64,000 nt of DNA. Source: Heterodera schachtii (taxonomy: Eukaryota > Nematoda > Chromadorea > Rhabditida > Heteroderidae). Below the pieces are notes generated by a model. It had not been told where the DNA came from. It made no database searches and saw only the letters and a list, made by a program, of their open reading frames with translations. Shown in pieces: positions 22,870-33,951 of this stretch. Position 1 is the first letter of the stretch; each line of letters starts with the position of its first letter. The position numbers and the translations under genes are program-made. The stretch is taken from NCBI GenBank assembly GCA_023374025.1, contig SIJG01000010.1, positions 708,517 to 772,516 of the forward strand. The letters are read 5' to 3'.

Positions 22870-24620
22870 GTCGTCAATCCCCCCCCCCCCCCAACAAATC
22901 CCCAAATCCCATCCCATCAAAACAGCAGAAGAGCAGAGGAACAAAAGCGAGGTGATGGGGGTGAAACAATCGCTGCTGACAGTTTGAAATGGGGAAGAAA
23001 AAATGGGGTGGGCGAGGGGGAGGGATTTGAATTGTGTGGACACCCCGCGGGGGGGGGGGAAGGATTTCGATGGGGGAGGCAGGTAGGGATTTCCTTGGAG
23101 TTTAAATATTTGGGAAGAGATAAAAATAGGGGGAACAGGGGGGGGGGGGGATATATTGGACAAAACCTTGACAAATCCCGACTCTTATAAGAAAATATTG
23201 ATCATCAGACCGAATCCCTAATTTGCATCGGCCCCGCAGTGAAAGGGAATGGAGAAGCTTTCAATAAGGGGGGGGGGGCAGATAGGGATTTCTCAGAGTT
23301 TAAATATGTGGGAGGAGATAAAAAGAGCGGGGTTGAGACAAATATTGGACAAAATCTTGTCTCAAATCACTGCTCTCTCAGATATAAAATGGGACAAAAG
23401 GTTGATCAGCAGACAAAATCCCTAAAGGGATTTAGACTTAAATAATGGGGAAGTGGGGAGATAATGAAGCTTAGACAAGCATTGATCCGAGATGAGGGGA
23501 ATGCAATAGGAAAAAACATTTTGTTTAATAGGAGAGCGACGGGAGGGGAGACTTTGGGGGGGGGGAATGGACATCATAAAACGGATGACGGAGAAGGGAG
23601 GAAGAGGATTGGAAAATGGGGACAAAAGTTGGAATGATTAGCTAGAAGAAGCAAGAAATGTGATTGGGGCGAGCGGCACAGGAACCGAATGGGATGGGAT
23701 GCTAGGAAGGGGAGAGAAGAGTAGGGGTCAGAGGGGGGCAAGGGTGGGTGCAAGAAATGCAGATTCATAGGGTGGGAGCTGGGAGGGCATTGAGAAGGGG
23801 GGGGGGGGGGAGACGGAATCGGAAAAATGAACGAATGAATGCTGTGGCTGTTAAATGGGGATATGGACAGGGGTAGGGAGGGGGGGGGGGGGTACATAGG
23901 GGATGGAAAAATGCAGATTTTCATAGAGGAACAGGCGAGGGAGGAGGGGCGGGGTAGGGACATTCGCAATTCGCATTCAGAGCCGAATGAAAATGGGGGA
24001 GGGGGGAGCAAAAAGGCAAGGCAAAAGGGGGGGGGAGAGGGGGAAAATGGGAGAGACTAAAAATGAAGAGGGGGCGATGGAGGGGGGGAGGGGAAGATTT
24101 GAATTAAATGGGAGGGAATCAATGCCTTCCATTATCCCCCCCACCCTAATCCCATTCCTCCGTCTCTCCCCCCCCCCCCCCCCTTACCTACCTTACCTAT
24201 ACCACAAAACAACCAACAACAACAACCTAATCTTCACCCCCCCCCCCCCCCCCCCTCTCTCTATCCCCCCGTTTTCTCAGGTTCCAACCCGTGGCGGTGG
24301 ACGGATCGCCATCGATCGGAGGAGGGATGGACTGGGAGTAGGAGGAGGGGATGTGCACCACCACAACAGCCCCTCCCCCAGCAGTTCAGTAGAGGAGGGG
24401 AGGAGGAACAAAATGTGGGTGACGGGGAGCGGGGAGGAGGGGAGAAGAATGATGAGAAAATGGAAGAATTGATGGGCCGGGGGCCTCCTCCTCTCTCTCC
24501 CCGCTGCTTTGGGGGGATGGGATGGACGGCGTTTGGCAAATGAAAAACCCCCTCCGGCGGGGTCCTCTCGCTACTGATCGTCCGCCGCCCCCTCGGGGGG
24601 AGGGGCGGGGGCGACCAAAG
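22870..24620. repeat. G/C homopolymer-rich domain
   Basis: Many runs of 8-18 G or C on the plus strand (for example 22881, 23050, 23798, 23881, 24169, 24238). 23070-23180 and 23265-23375 are diverged direct copies of one segment. Open frames here encode only Gly, Pro or Arg-rich low-complexity peptides, which I do not accept as genes. Confidence 0.7.
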
Positions 24621-27138
24621 GCCGATCAGTGGCACGGGGAGAGGCCAGCAGCACACTGTGAATGTGTTTTGTTTTTGTGTACATATATTTATCTGATTGG
24701 GACAGATGGTAGAGCACTCCCCGGGGGAAGGATGACTCATCTTTGTCACCCCTACACTAATTGGCCCCTGATCATTTATTTAATCCCAATTTTTCGCTAA
24801 TTAACCCCGGCCCCTCCCGCCGACGATGAGGATGCGCCCAATTAATGGTATTTAAATCGTGTGTTTAATCGCCTGAGATTAAAATTGGGAGATTAGTGAG
24901 ATTATCTATATATTTTTGAATTGAATTTGATGGAGAAAAATATTTTTAATTGCGAAAAAATGCTAAATTTTAAGGGAAATCAAAATCTCGCCATTATTTG
25001 TCTCCAGACTGAATCGGGCAAAAAAGACCTTTTCAGGCTCCAGGTTTCGGGCATTTAAAGCCGGCTTTTTTGGGATCCCGGTTTCAGGTATTAAATCCGA
25101 CTTTTTCGGGGTCCCGTGCCCGGAATGCATTTTGAAAGTGTACCCGGATTACCGGATCGGGATCCCGATTCGATTCTGTCCGATCTCTAAAAACTGTACA
25201 CAGATTCACACAATGTTTGGGGTGGTGGGAAGAAAGAGCAAATAATTGGCAGTTAAAAAGTGAATGAATGAATGCCAACAACGATTGGGCACAACAAAGA
25301 TGATGTGATGTGATGTGATGAGACAGGAAGATGAGGAAGTGAAGAGAAAGTGCCGATTCAAGGTCATTTATTTTTCGTCTCCGCGTCCGTCCGTCTCCAC
25401 CATCGACGGCGCGGCGGAAGACGAAACAAACGGCGGAGGACGAAAAATGAGGGGGTAAAATGACGGGAGAGAGTGTTCACTTCCCCCTTATATATGGAAC
25501 CTCCGCCCCCCCCCCCCATCCGAACCCAATTTTCACCACTGACCGTCCGTCTCCCCGCCGACAATGTGCAGCACCGCATGATGTGCCTGTTGCCCTCTTA
25601 TAGGGGGTGGGACCCCGAATTTTTGGGGGACAAAATTTTTTTGAAAATTCATTTATGGGCCGGTGTTCCACCACCCTATTTAGAATGCTGGTTGAGACTC
25701 TGAAAGTCCGAAATATATCTTTCGAATCGAGACCGAGATTGTCGAGCAGTACTATCACCCGAACATACCGCCCCAACTCTGCGCCGCCTCGTCACGGTTG
25801 GAGATGCCAATTTTGGAACAAAAAAAAGTGCCAATTGTCAGAGATGAACCGAATCGAAATGCCGACCTCGCAATCCTCTGGGAAAGAGAGCCCACAAAAA
25901 CCGAGGCACTATGGGGGTACCTTTAGAAGATTTTAGGGATTATCGAATTAAAAAATTCTTTTTTTTTTTGAACCCATTTGAATGCCCCACTTTTAACCTC
26001 TGTGTTAGAGGCTTAAATGATGGGGTGGGAGGAAGCGGGGCACAGCAGAAGCAGCAGCTCCGCTCCACTGAAATGAAATTGATGCTCTGTTTTGCTATGC
26101 ATTTGACGACTAATCGGTCGGTCCCCGCCCCCATTCTCTTCCCCCCCCCCCGCATTTTCTCTTATTCATCCCCTCCACTATCACATTCTTCCACTCTTCA
26201 TCATCCCACTCTTCTTCTTCTTCATCCCCATCGTCCCAGCTCATCAGCATCATCTCTCTATTTTTTGCTGCTTGTACATTATGGTGATGATGAATATGTT
26301 GTTGTTGTTGTTGATGGGCTTCTTCTGCTCTTCGGTGGCGGTTCGTTCGGTTTTGTATTTGTGCCCCACCCCCGGGGGGGACATACATAGCTAATCAGCA
26401 CAATCAATTAGTCAATCAATTAGTCATCGCTGCTGCTGCCGCTAAGCTAACCACCGAACAAAACCATCATTTACATTTTTGCCTGCACTGTTTTGTGAAT
26501 GCAAATTGTTGTGTTTGTTGATGACTTGGGTGTGGAGGGAGATATTTGTGGTTGTTTTTTTTTAATTGTGGCACAAAAGTGCAATACGAATACGGTAATA
26601 AATGGAAATGTATGGTAAATGTCAAATTAGTGAACCATCATCGCTTGTACACAAATTTGAAAAAACGATTGCCACAAATTTAATTAATAATGCCGTTTTA
26701 ATTGGACCGAAGGTTTTTAGCTCTACGAAAGTCCAGGCTTTCGGCACTTTATATGTGATTTCGAGAGCTGTCAAAAATATGCAAATGCATATTTTTTTTC
26801 CTGGATTCTACGTAGTCTAATTAGTACGAAAAACACCTTCTTTTTGGTATTTGCGTATAAAAATCGGGACTTTATTTGCATATTCTTGCATATTTTGGGC
26901 TTTTATTTATATTTCATGCATATTTTGCAATTTTTACTACATATTTTCAGATTTTTTTTTTTTTTTTTTGCATATTTTTCCAATCAAAGACGGCGCACAA
27001 AAGTATTTTCAAATGAGCAACAACAAATATGGCAAATAAGGGTCAATTTTATATTGAATTCGGATACAAATTACAAATTAATTAGATTTAAAAAAGACAA
27101 ACGAAGGAATGGTTTAAAAAATTTGCCGGCACTATCAG

Positions 27139-27715
27139 TAGGGCTGGGAAATTTAGGTAAATACCTAAAATTTTGCGCACTTAATACGCACAGATAAGCA
27201 CGAAAAAAGCATTTTCCACTTGGTTTTGGGTTTCTACGATGACTTTTATAATACCTATTTTTACCTATTTTGGAGTTTTTCTACCTATTATACCTATTTA
27301 AGGATTTTCAGAAAATTCCTTAACAAAAATGCAATAAAATCAAAAAATACACTCCTAAGAATCGAGCTGTAAAAAAAATTCAAAAAATACACCCCTAAAA
27401 ATTTGAAAATTTTCCCAAAAATTCTTCCCCCAAAATTTATTTATTTTTTTATTAACAAAATTTTTAATTTAAAAGGTCAATATTTTCTAAGAACATATTA
27501 AAAATATTTAAATTATTCGTTTACAAAGAAATAGAACCAAAATTTTCCCTATTTATTTGCTTTTTTCCATTAAAAAATCGTAATAAAGAATTTTAGTTAC
27601 CTATTTTTCTACCTATTTCGGGATTTTGGTACCTATTTAATACCTATTTTGAGCTTTTTTGTACCTATTTAAATACCTATTTCGCGATTTTTCTTACCTA
27701 AATTTCCCAGCCCTA
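27139..27715. mobile_element. hAT-like MITE, ACCTATTT-rich
   Basis: 22-bp perfect terminal inverted repeats (TAGGGCTGGGAAATTTAGG.. at the left, its reverse complement at the right) are flanked by identical 8-bp duplications, ACTATCAG, at 27131-27138 and 27716-27723. The interior repeats TACCTATTT near the ends; there is no transposase. The 8-bp duplication and the YARNG terminus fit the hAT superfamily. Confidence 0.9.
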
Positions 27716-27894
27716 ACTATCAGCAATTTAAACAAAACAACAACATTTAGTTTTGGCATAGTGTCACATTTGGCGCTTTCATAAACGTTCAAATATTGTT
27801 GGTCAATAGAGAGCGCTATTGCTGCATTATTATTACGTTTGGCCCTGCTCATTCAGTCAAGGATGGTTCATCCGATTTTTGCTGAGTAGGACAA

Positions 27895-28140
27895 TCGTAA
27901 TGTTGGCCAATGGTCTTATAAGCCATTCGCTCCAAGGTCCAATTAAAGGACAATTGCAGTGTAGGCCAATCGTCCCGTAGGCCAATGATCTTATAGGACA
28001 ATCGCCTTGCTGCTGTAGGCCATTCGTCCCATAGGCCAATTAAAGGACAATCGCCGTGTAGGCCAATCGTCTTACAAGCCAATTGTCCTGCATGCCATTC
28101 GTTATGTAGGCCAATCGTCGCGTCGACCAATTGTCAGGCA
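27895..28140. repeat. Minisatellite, about 20-bp units
   Basis: Variants of GTAGGCCAATCGTCC repeat about a dozen times, with some units changed to GGACAATCG. It ends about 130 bases before the F-box-like gene start. Confidence 0.75.
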
Positions 28141-28273
28141 GTAGCCAAAACTGTTTGGATGTTGTCGAACTGCCAAAACAAGCCTAATGAAAGAGGCATC
28201 TGTTAATAATTAAAACTCAAATTTAGCATTGTCCATTGAAGGCACCAATAATCGGCGTCAATCTTCAAAATAA

Positions 28274-31200
28274 ATGTCGGACAATCCAGAAAAAGTGGAA
28301 AAACAGATGGAAAAGCAAATGTATGTGTAAATAAATGTGCCGTTTTTCTGTAATAGAGAATCCATGAAAAGTTTGCTTTGTTTTTCCGCTCAATTCGAAC
28401 AAAAAACGGCCCTCCTAATGGGAATTAATTTAGTAATTAATACATATAGTAATTAGGCAGTCCCTAATGTGCCTGCCAACCCGATGGCACTAGGCTTAGG
28501 CTCTCTTTCGTAAATTTTTATTGTACGAGTTGCTATTGACTCGCCAACCCTGAATTCCGTCTGTTAAACTAGATGTTTATTGACAAATTTTGCCGAAAAC
28601 TGGGGTACTGAATTCAAAAATCCGTCCACAGAGACCCATAAATTGAGCAAATGCCACGGCATTTCGGTGCCTAAATTTCGATGCTCTGTTTGGGGTGCAA
28701 ATGGCACGACATTTGCCATTTATATGAACATTTTGTTCCCTTTGAAAAGAACTTTTCGTTATGAAAGACAGATGTAAACCGCAAAATGAGGCTTTGTTGA
28801 GCTTTTTTTGTGAAACCTGTAAAAAAACTTCAAAAAATTTCTCCAGGCGGTGCCATTGGTATGCAAGGACGACCATAAATTTCGGCGCATCTTGGGCCGA
28901 TTATTTATTTTTCCTAAATTCAGCCCTTCCAAAATGTTAAATTGCGACCCCTCTGACAACTAGAGCAAAAATTTTGAAAAGTCGGGAATTCAAGATTGGC
29001 GGCATTAGGCCAGGATTACGCTATTCAAATTTCGATTTTGCCGGGGTTTGAATCTCGACCCTGGGATTCAAGTTCTGACTTGATGAGATCTGGATCGCTG
29101 CCATTCTTTCACAAAAAGCGGGATCGGGATCCCGGGAAAATCCAAGCGGGATCCAGACCAAGATTGTATTATTGAGATTCAACTCGGTTTTACTGGGGCA
29201 TTAAATCTCGAAATCTCGACCCTGGGATTCAAATCATGATTGAGATCCGGATCCCGGCCCTCTTCACAAAAGCCAGGATTGGGACCCCGGGGAAATCCCG
29301 GCAGGATCTCGACCCCGTCTGGCGAGCCAAATCCCGCTCGTCTTTCCAAAATAAATCTTCGGGATTGACAGGGATCGGGATTTCGTCGGGATGCCTTCGA
29401 TCTCAGCTTTTTCAGATTCATTTGCGGCGACAGTTGGCTTGAGCTGTTCCATTTGCTTCGACCCGCCAAAATTGGGCTTCAAATTGCGCTGCTCAGCAGC
29501 CGTTTTGACGCTTTGGTTGACGAACACTTCAAAACGCGCCATTGGACATTGGGAAGCATTCGAATTAATTGCCAAAAAATTGGTGGCACCCATGGTGGAG
29601 ATGACGAAGACGGCCACGGCACTGCCGACAAAAAGCAAATGTAAATTTTTTTTCGTGACCACCGGACTGACGATTGGAAATTGGTGCCAATTGCGGACAG
29701 ACCGGTGCCCAACAAAGTGGTCGGATTCCGATACATTTACATTGAGTAATGGCTCGTTTAATTACTTTAATTATCATTTATTAGGCAAAAACATGAAAAA
29801 CTGAAAATTTCTGGGTTTTGCCATTGAATCAAATTATTTTTAATTTTATTGATAGAAATTTTAAAAAAAAATTTAATAATAATAATTTAATATTGACATA
29901 GTGTCCTTCACTGAAGGATTGTCATTCACTCTCAGATTGTCCTTAATTAATGGACTGTCTTTCACTGACGGATTGTCCTTAATTAACGAACTATCCTCCT
30001 CTGACGGACAGTCCTTCACTGGTGGATTGTCCTTAATTAATGGACTGTCTTTCACTGACGGATTGTCCTTAATTAACGAACTATCCTCCTCTGACGGACA
30101 ATCCTTCACTGGTGGATTGTCCGTAATTAACGGACTGACTTTCACTGACGGATTGTCCTTAACTAATGAACTATCCTCCTCTGACGGACAGTCCTTCACT
30201 GGTGGATTGTCCGTAATTAACGAACTATCCTCCTCTGACGGACAGTCCTTCACTGGTGGATTGTCCTTCACTGGTGGATTGTCCGTAATTAATGGACTGA
30301 CTTTCACTGACGGATTGTCCTTCACTGGTGCATTGTCCGTAATTAACGGACTGACCTTTCACTGACGGATTGTCCTTAATTAACGAACTATCCTCCTCTG
30401 ACGGACAGTCCTTCACTGGTGGTTTGTCCTTAATTAACGGACTGTCTTTCACTGACGGATTGTCCTTCACTGGTGGATTGTCCGTAATTAACGGACTTTC
30501 TTTCACTGACGGATTGTCCTTCAATGATTCATTATATTTTCAGCTATATTGATCATAATGTTGTGGAATTTTTGTGCCGACTTCGCCCATTGTTCGCCTT
30601 ATGTTCAACAAATGTGCTCTTTGAGGAAGAAATTCCTTTTTCAGCTTACATTAAGCAACACATTTGGCCAATTCTTGGCAACAACATTTGCAGCTTGTTT
30701 ATTCCCAACGAAATTTGCCAATCTTTTCTGGCTTCATTTCTCGACAATTATTGTACGCCAACAACTCGCACACTTTTTTTGCCATTTTACGAAAATATAC
30801 CCGTATTTCCAACAACAACAACAACAACAACAACAGTTGGTGCCATGGATGATGCGCAACAAAGTGCCGATGTGTCGTCGCCAAATGAAGTTGCGTTGGC
30901 CAAATGGTTGCTCACGCCAATGCCGTCGTCGTGCGACATCGGTGGCATTTCGCTGGCGCCAAAAGTGCTCAAATGCGGATGGCACAGCATGTATTGCGGC
31001 GATTTCGAAGTAGAGAACCGGATCTCCAAAATTGAAAAAATCAAGACGGTAATCAAATAATCTAAATATTTATACAGTAGGGCACTTTGACACGGTGGGT
31101 TACCTTGGCGGCGGGGGAGGGGGGACAAATGTCCAAAATTAGGGAAAATAGGCGATGGAACATAAAAAAAAGGAAAACAAGCAAAAGTCATCATAAGAAA

Positions 31201-32550
31201 AATACTTAGAAATTGTTAAAACCAAGGAAATTCTAAATTCTTGAAAATATGCAAAAAAAATTTCACTTATGTTTTGAATTTTCAAAATTTTGGCTTACAA
31301 AATAAGCACGAGTACCGAGTTATGAAGTGCAGTGCCAAACTTTTTAATGTATTTAAAAAAAAAAACGTTTTTTCTTCATAAAAATTTAAATAATTTATTT
31401 TTTTTATTAAAAGTAAAAGTAAACTTTGTAAAATTGATTGGTAATAGTATACTTTATCCCCCCCCCCTTTTTTCCAAAAAAATAAAATTTTTAAAAGTAC
31501 TTATAAATAGGTTTTAGGGGGTTTTCGGGGTCGCTGATCACGAATCCGACACCCATTTCGACCAATTCCGAACCCTGGACCCGAATTCGAACAAAAAGTC
31601 GAAAATTCAAAATTTTCGAATTTTGAGTTTTGGTCGAACAAGGTCTAAATACATTAAAATGAAGTTTAAAAGTCATCAGTGCTTCGATAAAAGATTGTTT
31701 AAACCATTTTTAGCCTAAAAATCGAAATTCGAAAAATTTGAGTTTTCGACTTTTTGTTCGAATTCGTGTCCGGGGTTCGGAATTAGTAGAAATGGGTGTC
31801 GGATTCGTGATCAGCGACCCCAAAACCCCCTAAAACCTATTTTTAGGTACTTTAAAAAAAAATTTTTTTTTTTTTTGAAAAAGGGGGGGGGGGATAAAGT
31901 ATACTATTACCAATTGATTTACATGTAGAGGAACCGAAACTGAGATCCAAACCAAGCTTGACTAGCGAACTACCACTACACCAACGGACATAAAACGGGA
32001 TTATTTGATTTACGCCCATAAAACTGGACACACATAGAATTTAGATCTTTTTTTCGGTTAAAATAAGTTCTCATGTTTTGACAATTATTTGGTTTCTAAG
32101 AAAAGGTTACGGCCAAATAAACTGAGCATTGGATGCCTATAAATGCACTAAAGCCATTTATATATTTTGTCGGAAGGGGGGGGGCAAAAGGAGTGATTAA
32201 GTGACCCATTCATTATTTGGCGCTATGCTTTTCAGTCATTTGCCAATGCTTCTTCTCGTGCCAACTTCATCATCATAATCACGTGCTTTGATTGGACCTT
32301 TTATGTTAGAGATGCCCAAGCAATTGAACCGTTTTGCGTGACCAACGCATTGACCGGCGAACAATTGGCACTTCAACATTTTGAAAGTCCTGGTGCTAGT
32401 ATGCAATACTATGTGGTGATGATTCGCCGCTGTCCAATCGCGCGGGATCGGCACAAATGGGCCAAATGGGAAAAGGAGGCGATTGAATGGAATTTAAACA
32501 CCAAATGGAACGTCATTACACTTAGTGATGATGTTGATGATGCTGTTTAA
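28274..32550 (+). CDS. F-box-like family protein, possibly disrupted
   Basis: Exons 28274-28320, 29416-29745, 30544-31048 and 32236-32550, all phases consistent. Exon 1 is MSDNPEKVEKQMEKQ. Exon 2 begins FICGDSWLELFHLLRP then SSRFDALVDEHFKTRHWTLG, the F-box-like part. Its end reads PVPNKVVGFRYIYI and joins exon 3, DYIDHNVVEFLCRL. Exon 3 also has an ACA-repeat poly-Thr run. Exon 4 has TNALTGEQLALQHF and RRCPIARDRHKWAKWEKEA. I recognise this block order from the large F-box-like family predicted in cyst nematodes; such proteins would be ubiquitin-ligase adaptors, but that role is inferred. An in-frame TAA lies at 29642-29644. Either this is a pseudogene, or a 60-nt intron (29641-29700, GTAAAT..GACAG) is removed in frame. 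Confidence 0.78.
29895..30533. repeat. Minisatellite in intron 2 of the F-box-like gene
   Basis: Related units carrying GGATTGTCCTTAATTAACGG, CTTTCACTGACGGATTGTCC and CTATCCTCCTCTGACGGACA alternate across 640 bases in higher-order patterns. Open frames exist on both strands (KDNPSVKD-type and LSFTDGL-type peptides), but both are explained by unit lengths divisible by three. It stops just before the exon 3 acceptor at 30543. Confidence 0.85.
31439..31913. mobile_element. MITE with long inverted arms (about 180 bp each)
   Basis: The left arm begins GGTAATAGTATACTTTATCC then a C run; the right arm ends with G run, GGATAAAGTATACTATTACC. The arms also share GGGGTCGCTGATCACGAATC / its complement and GACTTTTTGTTCGAATTCG. 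A related single end occurs at about 48995-49165, inside intron 6 of the minus secreted-protein gene. It sits in intron 3 of the F-box-like gene. The target duplication is unclear. Confidence 0.75.
31922..31995 (-). other. tRNA-like / SINE-like fragment
   Basis: On the minus strand the text GTTGGTGTAGTGGTAG resembles a pol III A box and AGTTTCGGTTCCTCT a B box, about 30 bases apart. Stems pair poorly, so this is more likely a tRNA-derived repeat than a working tRNA. A related piece lies at 62731-62800 on plus. Confidence 0.3.
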
Positions 32551-33951
32551 TTGGTGTTAATTAACAGTGCAGGCTGATTGAATTTTGCCAAGGCCAAGGA
32601 AATTGCGCTTTTTAGAAATGAGAATGATGATACTTACATATTTGTTAGGGATGGGAATTTTAGGCACAAAAAATCGCGAAATTGGCATCTAAAAAGAGCA
32701 GAAAAAATCGTCTAAATAGGCATTAAATTAGCACAAAACGAAACGAAATAGTTAAATTTACATAATTTAAAATTTTTTCGAATAAGGGTGAATTAAAAAA
32801 AAATCTATTAAAAAAAATTGGTGATCAATTTTTGTGAAATTTTTTCAATTCTTAGGGGTATATTTTTTAATATTTTTTTTGGTCAATTTTAGAGGGTCTA
32901 TTTGTCTCTTTTTTTACATTTTTGTTAAGATTTTTTTCGAAAATCCCGAAATAGGCATTATAAAAGTTATCGTATACAAATGAAATTGTGAGAAATTTTA
33001 GGCATTTGCCTAAAATTCGCACCTAAATTCCCTTCCCTAATAATGATGATAACAATTATAATAATTATTAAGATGTTAAAATAATAATAATAATTTAATC
33101 ACATTTATTCAATTTTGATCAGTTTTTAATAAAATTTTGATCACTCATTGGATAGATTACTGTAAGTTTCTCTCCATACTAATCAAATCAGTTTGACAAA
33201 ATGCGACAAAGACATACTTTGATTAGGTCGATGTTGTAAATTCATTTCCATATTAATCAGTTTTACACAAACGCAATATCGTATTTGGAATAGCTTACTG
33301 TAAGTTTGTTTCCTTAAAATTGCAAATCTTTTTGCTTCACAGACACATTTCTTATCACTCATAAGCAGCAGCTGAAACTGTGAATGGTGATTATCCCTAA
33401 TGAATCGTTAAATGTTTTCCCATTTTTAACGAATTTTCGACAATTTAAATTCAAATAAGCCAAAAAACATTTTATAAGTAATTTTTTAAACAAAAATCAT
33501 AGACAATAGAGAACAGGCGAATGAATATATGTAAACAAGAGTAAATATGTTAAGAAGGCACTGACATTTATATGGAATATGCATAGAATTATGTATTGAA
33601 ATATGTGTATGTATTGTATAAAATAAAAGTGAATGAATGAAAAAGAATATGCCGAAAAGAAACATTGGTCGGCAGAAAATAATGGAAAATTAATTGGTTT
33701 CGTTGATTTGGAGAGTGTCCGACAGACGATAAACGGGCATCAAATTCGAAGAAATTCCAACACTAATCGCCGCCTCATTCATCACTTTTGCTGTTGCTGG
33801 CCACTTGAACTGGCGGTGGATGGTTCGTGCTCCAAAATTCTGAGCATTTCAAATTTTAATTAACAAAAATGCCACAAATTCAAACTTCTTTTCTTACCCC
33901 TCTTCGGTGTCGTCATCCGCCAAGCTAATTATAATTTTGTTTTCTTCATCT
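32551..33951. other. Convergent intergenic spacer
   Basis: Lies between the stop codons of the two convergent F-box-like genes. It holds the MITE at 32646-33039 and AT-rich DNA with many TAATAA runs. No gene seen. A small open frame at 33633-33863 overlaps nothing recognisable. Confidence 0.5.
32646..33039. mobile_element. hAT-like MITE, target duplication decayed
   Basis: Ends TAGGGATGGGAATTTTAGGC and CCTAAATTCCCTTCCCTA are imperfect inverted repeats. The interior is AT-rich with AAATCGCGAAAT-like text. Flanking 8-mers do not match, so it may be older. Confidence 0.6.

Larger units (their letters stand above)
17309..28273. other. Intergenic, no supported gene
   Basis: Eleven kilobases between the TEP start and the first F-box-like gene. 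17309-18550 is AT-rich. 18560-18740 and 20860-21260 have G runs. 18857-18879 is an AT microsatellite. 18900-19260 is a degenerate CGAGA-rich array. 19300-20350 is rich in TGATCA, like the TEP introns. 20936-20955 is a CATT microsatellite. 22560-24620 is dominated by long G or C homopolymers. 25010-25180 is rich in GGATCCCGG-like text. The TEP promoter should lie just above 17308, but I cannot point to a specific element. Confidence 0.6.

Noticed and set aside
22693..24749. Pro- or Gly-rich open frames of 80-160 residues
   Set aside because: Low complexity from G/C homopolymers, overlapping on both strands, no domain and no splice structure.
26110..26390. Acidic and His/Gln-rich open frames on opposite strands
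   Set aside because: They mirror each other over CTT/GTT-type trinucleotide runs; no homology.
27895..28140. CRISPR-like regular repeat
   Set aside because: Units are contiguous and degenerate with no unique spacers, and the genome is eukaryotic.
29873..30524. Long repeat-protein open frames on both strands (KDNPSVKD and LSFTDGL types)
   Set aside because: Both frames follow from minisatellite units with length divisible by three inside an intron; no start context, splice or family supports a protein.
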